NCBI GenBank assembly: GCA_900317425.1
Contig: ONGR01000018.1
Coordinates: 1-38,406, forward strand
Direction: 5' to 3'
From: an uncultured Eubacteriales bacterium
GTDB taxonomy: Bacteria > Bacillota > Clostridia > Oscillospirales > Oscillospiraceae
Length of the DNA stretch: 38,406 nucleotides
Shown here: piece by piece, positions 31,914-37,860 of the stretch
Position numbering within the stretch: position 1 is the stretch's first letter
Layout: every line of letters starts with the position of its first letter
The notes under the pieces: model-generated
Told to the model about the DNA's origin: nothing
Databases searched by the model: none
Seen by the model: only the letters and a program-made list of their open reading frames with translations
Made by a program: the position numbers and the translations under genes

Positions 31914-32777
31914 TTGAACAAGCTTCGCGACGCGGTGGATCGCTTCTGTGCCCGCCATCCCCGGTTCGGCATCCCCAATCTGATGCTCTATATCGTGATC
32001 GGCAACGTGGCGGTCTATCTGCTCTCCGTCCTGACCCGGGCCAATGATATCGGCGCCCTGAGCTTCCTGGCCTTCAGCCTGCGGGGCCTGCTCCGGGGCG
32101 AGGTATGGCGGATCATCACCTTCATCTTCGTACCCGGATTCACCAGCCCCTTCTGGCTGATCGTGTCCCTCTACTTCTACTACTGGATCGGCTCCACCCT
32201 GGAGCGGGAATGGGGCACGGCCCGGTTCAATCTCTACTATTTTTCCGGCACGCTGCTGACCGTTCTGGGCGCCGTGCTGGCCGGCCTCATCACCGGGCAG
32301 GTCGATCTCCTGGTGGCCGGCACCACCTACGTGAACCTCTCCATGTTCCTGGCCTTTGCCGTGCTGTTCCCCGACATGCAGGTGCTGATTTTCTTCATCC
32401 TCCCGGTGAAGATGAAGTGGCTGGCCTGGGTGGACGGGGCACTCTTCGCCCTGAACGTGGTCCTCTCGCTCATAAAGGGCGACTGGGTGGGCGTGATATT
32501 GCCCATCGTGGCCCTGCTGAACTTCCTGGTCTTCATCTGGCCGGAGATCCAGCGGCTCCATGACCGGCGCAGGCATCAAACCGCCCGGCAGACCGTGAAC
32601 TTCCGCAAGGCGGTGCGCCAGCAGCAACAGCAGAAGGGCTATCGCCACAAGTGCGCCGTCTGCGGACGGACCGACGCCGACTATCCCGACCTGCAGTTCC
32701 GCTACTGCAGCAAGTGCGCCGGCTACCACTGCTTCTGCCAGGACCACATCTTCACCCACGTCCACTTCACAGAGTGA
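31914..32777 (+). CDS. Rhomboid-like membrane protein with C-terminal zinc ribbon, probably inactive
   Basis: The 287-residue protein has about six membrane helices with the rhomboid layout (EVWRIITFIFVPGFTSPFWL, then YYWIGSTLEREWGTARF, then FPDMQVLIFFILPVKMKWLA), followed by a basic stretch and a zinc ribbon with C-x-x-C pairs (KCAVCGR and YCSKCAGYHCFC). The catalytic G-x-S-G serine is not visible: the corresponding helix reads TTYVNLSMFLAF, and the usual His partner is not seen either. I therefore call it a rhomboid-fold pseudoprotease candidate. The start is TTG 31914, placed after a strong GAGGAGG; the ATG at 31872 has no ribosome site. Confidence 0.75.
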   Translation: MNKLRDAVDRFCARHPRFGIPNLMLYIVIGNVAVYLLSVLTRANDIGALSFLAFSLRGLLRGEVWRIITFIFVPGFTSPFWLIVSLYFYYWIGSTLEREWGTARFNLYYFSGTLLTVLGAVLAGLITGQVDLLVAGTTYVNLSMFLAFAVLFPDMQVLIFFILPVKMKWLAWVDGALFALNVVLSLIKGDWVGVILPIVALLNFLVFIWPEIQRLHDRRRHQTARQTVNFRKAVRQQQQQKGYRHKCAVCGRTDADYPDLQFRYCSKCAGYHCFCQDHIFTHVHFTE

Positions 32778-32808
32778 GGAAAAATTTCGGTTATTTTGCG
32801 AAATGGTG

Positions 32809-32836
32809 TTGACAATCGGCGTAAACGTGGTAAAAT
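32809..32836 (+). promoter_or_regulatory. metK promoter
   Basis: A perfect TTGACA (32809-32814), a 16-base spacer and TAAAAT (32831-32836) precede the SAM riboswitch by about 30 bases. Confidence 0.7.
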
Positions 32837-32868
32837 ATCATTTTGCAGACATACCTGCGACAATTTCA

Positions 32869-32966
32869 TACCTTATCAAGAGTGGTTGAGGGACCGGCCC
32901 GATGAAACCACGACAACCTGCGCAAGCAAGGTGCCAAATCCGGCGAACGAATCGAAAGATGAGGGT
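32869..32966 (+). ncRNA. SAM-I riboswitch (S box)
   Basis: The sequence shows the S-box landmarks in order: CTTATCAAGAG, GGTTGAGGGACCGGCCC, GATGAAACC, GGCAACCTGC-like (ACAACCTGCGCAAGCAAGGT), GCCAAATCC and the closing GAAAGATGAGGG, with P1 formed by ACCTTATC and GATGAGGGT. SAM binding stabilises this fold and turns off the downstream gene, here SAM synthetase, so the product controls its own synthesis. Confidence 0.93.
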
Positions 32967-32979
32967 AGCAAACGATCAT

Positions 32980-33010
32980 CGCGCTCTGCCCCGTCGGCAG
33001 GGCGCGTTTT
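32980..33010 (+). terminator. Conditional terminator of the SAM riboswitch
   Basis: GCGCTCTGCC (32981-32990) pairs with GGCAGGGCGC (32996-33005) and is followed by TTTT, 14 bases after the aptamer and before the metK ribosome site. This is the expected place of the expression platform. Confidence 0.75.
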
Positions 33011-33045
33011 CGCGTCTCATCGGAAAGAGAAAGGAAGATATGATT

Positions 33046-34230
33046 ATGGCAAGACGTTTATTCACCTCTGAGTCCGTGACGGAAGGACATCCCGACAAGA
33101 TCTGCGACCAGATCAGCGACGCCATTCTGGACGCCATTCTGGCCCAGGACCCCAACGGCCGCGTGGCCTGCGAGACCTGCGTCAGCACCGGCCTCATCCA
33201 CATCATGGGTGAGATCACCACCGACTGCTACGTGGACATCCCCAAGATCGCCCGCCAGGTGGTCCTGGACATCGGCTATGACCGGGCCAAGTACGGCTTC
33301 GACGGCACCACCTGCGGCGTCATCTCCAACATCGACGAGCAGTCCGGCGACATCGCCATGGGCGTGGACAAGTCCCTGGAGTCCAAGGCCAGCGGCGACG
33401 CCGCGCTGGACAACGGCGCCGGCGACCAGGGCATGATGTTCGGCTACGCCTGCGACGAGACCCCCGAGCTGATGCCGCTGGCGATCTCCCTGTCCCACAA
33501 GATGGCCAAGCGCCTCACCGAGGTCCGCAAGGAGAAGCTGGTGGACTATCTCCGTCCCGACGGCAAGACCCAGGTCACCGTGGAGTATGACGAGAGCGGC
33601 AAGCCCGTCCGGGTGGACACCGTGGTCCTCTCCACCCAGCACGGCCCCGAGGTGGCTCTGGAGACCATCCGCAAGGACATGATCGACCTGGTCATCAAGC
33701 CCACCATCCCCGCCGGGCTGATGGACGAGAACACCAAGATCTACGTCAACCCCACCGGCCGCTTCGTCATCGGCGGTCCTCAGGGCGACTCCGGCCTCAC
33801 CGGCCGCAAGATCATCGTGGACACCTACGGCGGCAGCGCCCCCCACGGCGGCGGCGCCTTCTCCGGCAAGGATCCCACCAAGGTGGACCGCAGCGCCGCC
33901 TACGCCGCCCGCTGGGTGGCCAAGAACGTGGTGGCCGCGGGTCTGGCCCGCCGCTGCCAGGTGCAGCTGGCCTATGCCATCGGCGTGGCCAAGCCCGTCA
34001 GCGTGCTGGTGGAGACCTTCGGCACCGGCGTCGTCAGCGACGAGGAGCTGGAGGCCGCTGTGAACAAGGTCTTTGACCTGCGCCCCACCGCCATCATCCG
34101 TGATCTGGATCTGCGCAAGCCCATCTATCGCCAGCTGGCCGCCTACGGTCACATGGGCCGTGAGGATCTGGGCGTCCGCTGGGAGAACACCGACCGGGTC
34201 GAGGCGCTGAAGGCCGCCCTGGGTCGGTAA
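33046..34230 (+). CDS. metK: S-adenosylmethionine synthetase
   Basis: The 394-residue enzyme makes SAM from methionine and ATP. It shows [20 protein letters not shown] at the N-terminus with the ATP-binding His, [32 protein letters not shown] (catalytic signature) and GGGAFSGKD (P-loop-like). The length is typical. Two in-frame ATGs are possible; 33046 sits eight bases after AAGGAAG and gives the normal [10 protein letters not shown] start, while 33040 is too close. It is controlled by the SAM-I riboswitch just upstream. Confidence 0.98.
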   Translation: MARRLFTSESVTEGHPDKICDQISDAILDAILAQDPNGRVACETCVSTGLIHIMGEITTDCYVDIPKIARQVVLDIGYDRAKYGFDGTTCGVISNIDEQSGDIAMGVDKSLESKASGDAALDNGAGDQGMMFGYACDETPELMPLAISLSHKMAKRLTEVRKEKLVDYLRPDGKTQVTVEYDESGKPVRVDTVVLSTQHGPEVALETIRKDMIDLVIKPTIPAGLMDENTKIYVNPTGRFVIGGPQGDSGLTGRKIIVDTYGGSAPHGGGAFSGKDPTKVDRSAAYAARWVAKNVVAAGLARRCQVQLAYAIGVAKPVSVLVETFGTGVVSDEELEAAVNKVFDLRPTAIIRDLDLRKPIYRQLAAYGHMGREDLGVRWENTDRVEALKAALGR

Positions 34231-34269
34231 GCTGCGGCGCGGCCGGCGGGGGATCGCCTCATTTTCTCC

Positions 34270-34298
34270 TTGCCAACCACCGCAAAAACTGGTATAGT
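34270..34298 (+). promoter_or_regulatory. Possible promoter before the tRNA-Pro remnant
   Basis: TTGCCA (34270-34275), a 17-base spacer and TATAGT (34293-34298) would start a transcript toward the tRNA genes, but the hairpin at 34299 begins right there, so its function is uncertain. Confidence 0.4.
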
Positions 34299-34333
34299 AG
34301 ATACGCCGTCCGGCCCGGACGGCGTATCTTTCT
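34299..34333 (+). terminator. Terminator downstream of metK
   Basis: AGATACGCCGTCCG (34299-34312) is mirrored exactly by CGGACGGCGTATCT (34316-34329) around a three-base loop and is followed by TTCT. Confidence 0.8.
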
Positions 34334-34345
34334 ATGATAGGATAT

Positions 34346-34385
34346 CCGGGTGTAGCGCAACTGGCAGCGCGCCAGCTTTGGGAGC
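34346..34385 (+). pseudogene. 5' half of a tRNA-Pro(UGG), broken after the anticodon loop
   Basis: CCGGGTG-TA, a D arm (GCGC...GCGC), the anticodon stem 5' strand CCAGC and the loop TTTGGGA with anticodon TGG are all present, but after GC the sequence leaves the tRNA pattern. The intact tRNA-Pro at 34538 shares the acceptor strand and loop. A break in the anticodon loop is a known type of tyrosine-recombinase insertion point. Confidence 0.8.
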
Positions 34386-34537
34386 GTGTAACACCCCCGA
34401 CGTTCAGGAGAAATCCGAAATCGCGCAACCCCTTGCAAACACTGGGGTTTTGGCACTTCATCCCTTCCGCAAAAACTCCGAAAACCGCCGTTTGACCACA
34501 GCTTTGACCACAACGACAGAAGCAGAAAACTAAATAA
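34386..34537. mobile_element. Terminal sequence of an integrated element
   Basis: No gene is visible. The stretch contains AACCCC/GGGGTT as an inverted repeat and TTTGACCACA twice in a 12-base period (34494-34515), which resembles arm-type binding sites of tyrosine recombinases. Its position between a broken and an intact tRNA-Pro supports an attachment-site flank (attL or attR). Confidence 0.5.
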
Positions 34538-34613
34538 CCGGGTGTAGCTCAGATGGTAGAGCGCGTGGTTTGGGACCACGAGGCCGCTGGTTCGAAACCA
34601 GTCACTCGGACCA
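34538..34613 (+). tRNA. tRNA-Pro(UGG)
   Basis: A complete 76-base cloverleaf with encoded CCA: acceptor CCGGGTG/CACTCGG, D arm GCTC...GAGC, anticodon stem CGTGG/CCACG with loop TTTGGGA (anticodon TGG), and T arm CTGGTTCGAAACCAG. It is followed at once by a terminator. Confidence 0.95.
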
Positions 34614-34649
34614 AAAATCCTCTGGGATCAATGATCTTAGAGGATTTTT
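34614..34649 (+). terminator. Terminator of tRNA-Pro
   Basis: AAAATCCTCT (34614-34623) pairs with AGAGGATTTT (34639-34648), ending in a T run directly after the CCA end. Confidence 0.85.
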
Positions 34650-34733
34650 ACTATTTCTTTGTCTACTGCGGCGCAATTTTTACCTGTATTCAATGTGCCT
34701 GCCGCAAGGTCAACCTTATGTACGAAGAAAATT

Positions 34734-34794
34734 AACCAATAATGGTTGACATTCAACAGCGTATATGCTATACTAAAGACAACCTGATCAGGTT
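34734..34794. promoter_or_regulatory. Two AACC-N6-GGTT operator candidates around the XRE promoter
   Basis: AACCAATAATGGTT (34734-34747) touches the -35 box and the perfect palindrome AACCTGATCAGGTT (34781-34794) lies between the -10 box and the ribosome site. Shared half-sites and spacing suggest autorepression by the XRE protein encoded next. Confidence 0.6.
34746..34774 (+). promoter_or_regulatory. Promoter of the XRE/ImmA pair
   Basis: TTGACA (34746-34751), a 17-base spacer and TATACT (34769-34774), about 35 bases before the start at 34809. Confidence 0.8.
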
Positions 34795-34808
34795 AAGGAG
34801 GGTTGGCT

Positions 34809-35171
34809 ATGCTAACAAGTGTTGGAAGATTTTTGAGAAAATTGCGAATAGACGAAGGTGAGATACTTCGTGATATGGCGAAGAAGCTCGGGGTGTCGTC
34901 GGCTTTTCTCTCTGCCGTAGAAAACGGCAAAAAGAAGGTGCCTGAGGTTTGGATTACGAAACTGGAAGAACTGTACTCCCTTACTCCGGTACAAATCACG
35001 GAACTGAAAGATGCTATCATTGAATCTAGTGATACGATTGAGCTAAACATTCGTAACGCTTCCAGTGCAAACCGTCAACTTGCTGTTTCCTTTGCGCGAC
35101 AGTTTGATACACTGGATGAGGAAACCACCAAAAAACTGTTCAGCATTTTAAAGAAGCACAAGGAGGACTAA
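34809..35171 (+). CDS. XRE-family transcriptional regulator
   Basis: The 120-residue protein starts MLTSVGRFLRKLRIDEGE and has a Cro/CI-type helix-turn-helix (LRDMAKKLGVSSAFLSAVEN, then GKKKVPEVW) followed by a helical tail. ATG 34809 follows AAGGAGG; the TTG at 34803 is too close to that site. It is cotranscribed with an ImmA/IrrE-type metallopeptidase gene three bases downstream, the usual repressor-protease pair of mobile elements, in which the protease inactivates the repressor after DNA damage or a signal. Codon use is AT-richer than in the core genes. Confidence 0.9.
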   Translation: MLTSVGRFLRKLRIDEGEILRDMAKKLGVSSAFLSAVENGKKKVPEVWITKLEELYSLTPVQITELKDAIIESSDTIELNIRNASSANRQLAVSFARQFDTLDEETTKKLFSILKKHKED

Positions 35172-35174
35172 TTC

Positions 35175-35693
35175 TTGCCGGATTATATTGTTGAACCAAA
35201 ATCCCGAAAGGATTTGCGCCTCCTTGCGAGAATGCTCCGCAAACATCTCGGGTTGGAAAACGAGCTATGGGTTCCCATTGTGGAGCTGCTGGATGTATTG
35301 GCCGAAGTCTTTGATGATTTCAGCTATGAAATCGTGGAGGATTGCGAACTTCCGAACGGAATTCACGCCGAAACGAATGTTCGAACAGGTCATATTAAAA
35401 TCAAAGAAAGCGTATACGAGAGAGCCTGTAACGGTGAAGGGCGTGATCGCATGACCATCGCACACGAAATCGGTCATTATTTCACGCTCTGTTTCTGTGG
35501 ATTCTCGTTACAGCGCAATTTCAAACGTCAAAAAGTGAAACCATTTAATGATCCCGAATGGCAGGCAAAATGTTTTGCTGGGGAGTTTATGATTGCCCAC
35601 CACCTCACGGGAGATATGAGCGTATCAGAAATCGTTGAAGCCTGCGGGGTTTCCTTTGATGCTGCAGACTATCAGCATAATCACAGAAACTGA
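35175..35693 (+). CDS. ImmA/IrrE-family metallo-endopeptidase
   Basis: The 172-residue protein has the zinc motif HEIGH in MTIAHEIGHYFTLC (near residue 97) and the later conserved EWQAKCFAGEFM segment with the third ligand Glu, followed by a helix-turn-helix-like end (VSEIVEACGVSFDAA). It probably cleaves the XRE repressor encoded just upstream and thereby induces the element. The start is TTG 35175, following AAGGAGG; the gap to the XRE stop is three bases. Confidence 0.9.
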   Translation: MPDYIVEPKSRKDLRLLARMLRKHLGLENELWVPIVELLDVLAEVFDDFSYEIVEDCELPNGIHAETNVRTGHIKIKESVYERACNGEGRDRMTIAHEIGHYFTLCFCGFSLQRNFKRQKVKPFNDPEWQAKCFAGEFMIAHHLTGDMSVSEIVEACGVSFDAADYQHNHRN

Positions 35694-35723
35694 AAGGAGT
35701 TGGTGCAAATTGTTTGCTGGAAC

Positions 35724-35801
35724 AAAAAGAAAAGCACTGCATTGATTGTTGGCGCAATCAATACAATGCTTGCCTCCGAGTATCTCTACCCGTAATCTGG
35801 T
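35724..35801 (-). ncRNA. Candidate leftward small RNA, about 78 nt
   Basis: A consensus promoter at 35808-35836 would start a minus-strand transcript near 35801. About 30 bases later comes a terminator: GCATTG-x-ATTGATTG pairing with CAATCAAT-x-CAGTGC (35734-35769), followed by TTTTCTTTTT. Promoter, short body and terminator fit a small RNA with no ORF. Its first half is complementary, 29 of 32 bases, to the repeat copy at 35887-35918 in the leader region of the downstream gene, so an antisense role on that leader is possible. Confidence 0.5.
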
Positions 35802-35826
35802 ATCTTTATTATAGCGATACTCGGAG
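35771..35826. repeat. Repeat copy A with inverted partner
   Basis: The 32-base unit at 35771-35802 recurs at 35887-35918 with three differences. In this copy CTCCGAGTATC (35774-35784) pairs with GATACTCGGAG (35816-35826). The right arm lies between the -35 and -10 boxes of the leftward small-RNA promoter. Confidence 0.65.
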
Positions 35827-35836
35827 CCCATGTCAA
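35808..35836 (-). promoter_or_regulatory. Promoter of the candidate small RNA
   Basis: A perfect TTGACA (complement of 35831-35836), a 17-base spacer and a perfect TATAAT (complement of 35808-35813). It is the best consensus promoter in the window and faces no protein gene. Confidence 0.7.
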
Positions 35837-35885
35837 GGTTTTCTCGTTCATTCTGCAGAAAATCTCTTGACAAATAATTTCATCT

Positions 35886-35946
35886 GTGCCTCCGGGTATC
35901 TCTGTCCGTAATCTGGTAAATTACATCTGAGACGCCCGGAAGGCAC
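35886..35946. repeat. Repeat copy B with inverted partner
   Basis: The second 32-base unit (35887-35918) has GTGCCTCCGGG pairing with CCCGGAAGGCAC (35935-35946). Compared with copy A, the stem base A has become G and its partner T has become C, which keeps the pairing. A further hairpin GGCACA/TGTGCC (35971-36001) lies just before the ribosome site of the gene at 36020. Confidence 0.6.
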
Positions 35947-36019
35947 GGCCCGGGGTAAATCTATCTATAAGGCACAGTTCTATGCCCTGTGGTAATGTGC
36001 CGAAAAGGAGACGGTTATC

Positions 36020-36688
36020 ATGTCTCAGATCAATAGTACCCGCAACGGGTGCAAAGACGTTTTTCATGCTTTCATGGTCAAAAACGCGATCTATGAAGGC
36101 GAACTCGAAATTCCGTGCATCGCGCCGGAAAGGGCAATTCCCTCGAAACTGATTTCTTTTTCAAAAGCGGTCAGCGGAACGGATTATGATGCATGGGTTC
36201 ACTTCTACGAGGATGATGCGTTGTTCGAGAGGCTCTGGAATAAGCCTTTCAAGTATCTGACGATCCTCAAACGGTATAAAGGCGTGATCGCACCGGATTT
36301 CAGTCTATACCGCGATATGCCGCTTGTGATGCAGAATTGGAACATCTACCGCAGTCACGCCGTTGCCGTTTGGCTGCAGAGTGAAGGAGTGCCGGTTATC
36401 GCCAACGTGCGCTGGAGTGACGAGCGTACATACGAGACGTGCTGCTTCGGTGTGCCGAACAACTCCACGATTGCCGTTGGCTCTCACGGGTGTATCAAAC
36501 TCTTGCAGGAACGTGAATTCTTTATTCGTGGGCTGGAGTATGTGGTCAACAAGCTGCACCCGAAAACGATCGTGGTTTACGGTACTGCGCCTGAAACTGT
36601 CTTCGGCAAATATATTGAAGCCGGGATTGAAGTCCTGCAATTCGATAGCGACTTTATGGTTACTCACCGAAAGGCGGTGAGTGCCTGA
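36020..36688 (+). CDS. DUF4417-family protein
   Basis: The 222-residue protein matches the DUF4417 pattern: YDAWVHFYEDDALFERLWN, KGVIAPDFSLYRDMP, NWNIYRSHAVAVWLQSEGVP, VIANVRWSDERTYETCCFGVP and a C-terminal VVYGTAP segment. The family is common on mobile elements and prophages of Firmicutes; its biochemical role is not established to my knowledge. GAAAAGGAG precedes ATG 36020. Its stop overlaps the next ATG by one base (TGATG), so the two are translationally coupled. Confidence 0.8.
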   Translation: MSQINSTRNGCKDVFHAFMVKNAIYEGELEIPCIAPERAIPSKLISFSKAVSGTDYDAWVHFYEDDALFERLWNKPFKYLTILKRYKGVIAPDFSLYRDMPLVMQNWNIYRSHAVAVWLQSEGVPVIANVRWSDERTYETCCFGVPNNSTIAVGSHGCIKLLQEREFFIRGLEYVVNKLHPKTIVVYGTAPETVFGKYIEAGIEVLQFDSDFMVTHRKAVSA

Positions 36689-37089
36689 TGGGAGCTGGAT
36701 TTCATGGTGGGTTTGGAGAAACAAGCGGTTCTCAAAGCAATAATTCTATGCCGAACCATACAAACGCATCGACGCCAAGAGAAAAATTTGTGAACTATTC
36801 TCTTGATCCAAACAATGCCAACGCAAAAGGCAAAGCAGAAGCATACGAAAAAGGATTAGGTTATACTAAGCAAAATGCCGATGGGTTAATATCTCAAATT
36901 CACTCAGCAGTTACAACCGGTACCGTTAAACCATATGACATTTCACAAACAAAATACGGGGTGAAATATAAATACAGAATTCCTGTTACTGGTCCCAATG
37001 GTCAAACCAAAAACGTGATTGCAGTTTACCAAATCGATAACGGCAATGGCACGCCAAGGCTAATTACGAATTATTTGGAGGGCAAATAA
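36688..37089 (+). CDS. DUF6883-like toxin candidate
   Basis: The 133-residue protein has a Gly/Ser/Asn-rich N-terminus (MGAGFHGGFGETSG) and from about 31 a domain resembling DUF6883: KFVNYSLDPNNANAKGKAEA, YEKGLGYTKQNADGLISQI, then GVKYKYRIPVTGPNG and NVIAVYQIDNGNGTPRLITN. Such domains occur at the C-termini of polymorphic toxins and in two-gene toxin/immunity pairs, and are predicted ribonucleases. It is followed two bases later by a DUF4926-like gene, the usual partner. The assignment rests on pattern and context, and no catalytic residue is proven. Confidence 0.65.
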   Translation: MGAGFHGGFGETSGSQSNNSMPNHTNASTPREKFVNYSLDPNNANAKGKAEAYEKGLGYTKQNADGLISQIHSAVTTGTVKPYDISQTKYGVKYKYRIPVTGPNGQTKNVIAVYQIDNGNGTPRLITNYLEGK

Positions 37090-37091
37090 TA

Positions 37092-37289
37092 ATGGTAAAA
37101 GAATATGATAAAGTCAAGACGCTTGTTGAAAAAAATGGATATCCTATCGGCTCTGTGGGCGTTGTGGTCAGCACTTATTCAACTGGTCCTGCATGTGAAG
37201 TTGAGATATGGGACGAAACCGAGTATCCAGTTGATGTTGTCACATACCTCTTTGACGAGTTGGAGATTATTGACACTTCAAGCAAATGA
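37092..37289 (+). CDS. DUF4926-like antitoxin/immunity protein
   Basis: The 65-residue beta-rich protein has the DUF4926 pattern: YDKVKTLVEKNGYPIGSVGVVV, then CEVEIWDETEYPVDVV and a final L-x-EL-x-IID. DUF4926 proteins are small SH3-like partners found next to DUF6883 toxins. ATG 37092 follows GGAGGG and the gap to the toxin gene is two bases, so both are made from one mRNA ending at the terminator at 37302. Confidence 0.7.
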   Translation: MVKEYDKVKTLVEKNGYPIGSVGVVVSTYSTGPACEVEIWDETEYPVDVVTYLFDELEIIDTSSK

Positions 37290-37301
37290 AGTGAATTGAG
37301 C

Positions 37302-37345
37302 AAGCAAATAACTCGGCGGGGTTGCCTCCGCCGAGCTATTTGCTT
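37302..37345. terminator. Large bidirectional terminator
   Basis: AAGCAAATA and TCGGCGG (37302-37319) pair with CCGCCGA and TATTTGCTT (37328-37345). It lies between the stop of the DUF4926-like gene and the convergent recombinase fragment, whose stop codon falls inside it. Confidence 0.8.
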
Positions 37346-37860
37346 CTTCTCTCTTTTGTCATCTGCCGCTTCTCTTCTTTGCTCCGCTCCCGCACCTCAG
37401 CGATCATCGTCTCCAGCAGTGCTTCACACTCCTCCTTTGTCTTGGCGTAGACCGTATGCACCTCGCGCTTGCCCTGAGCGTTGGTGGGCGAATAGCGACC
37501 CTCAAAGAGGTGGTCGTTGAGCTCGTAGATCCCGCCGGTGCCAGGTTTGCGCACCTTGCCCTTGTACGGGGCAAACGGTGGGCGTACAGGCGTTTTTCCG
37601 CCTTCGGCGGGAAGTTGGTCTTGGAGCGTCTCGTGGGGTTCAAACGCCTCGCTGTGGCCGATCCCGCGCTCGATCTTCTGCGCGGCTTGCTGCTGCATGG
37701 TGCCGGTGATGTGGCTGTAGATATCAATCGTCGTAGCTGAGGAAATATGCCCAATGATGGCGGAGAGTGTTTTCACGTCCATTCCGTGCTCCAGGGCGGT
37801 CGTGGCGAAGGTGTGGCGCAGGTCGTGGAAGCGAATGTCCTTAACCCTGCACTGCTCCCC
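37336..37860 (-). pseudogene. Tyrosine recombinase, C-terminal fragment with terminal AP2-like domain
   Basis: The fragment encodes the end of a phage-type integrase: VKDIRFHDLRHTFATTALEH (H-x-x-R motif), IIGH and the catalytic Tyr in TIDIYSH. The N-terminal part with the first catalytic Arg is missing, because at about 37860 the sequence changes into another recombinase on the opposite strand. After the catalytic domain comes an unusual 100-residue extension with GTGGIYELNDHLFEGRYSP and VYAKTKEECEALLETMI, which resembles the AP2-like arm-binding domain normally found at the N-terminus of integrases. The open frame to 37986 beyond the junction is probably not native. Confidence 0.75.

Noticed and set aside
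33058-34461. 467-codon minus-strand frame opposite metK
   Set aside because: It is a shadow frame that also runs through a terminator and the tRNA-Pro remnant.
35714-35911. 65-codon Cys-rich frame after the ImmA gene
   Set aside because: It lies across the small-RNA terminator and both repeat copies and has no properly spaced ribosome site for its start.
35771-35946. CRISPR-like array
   Set aside because: There are only two imperfect repeat copies 116 bp apart with no cas genes; the units are better explained as RNA stems.
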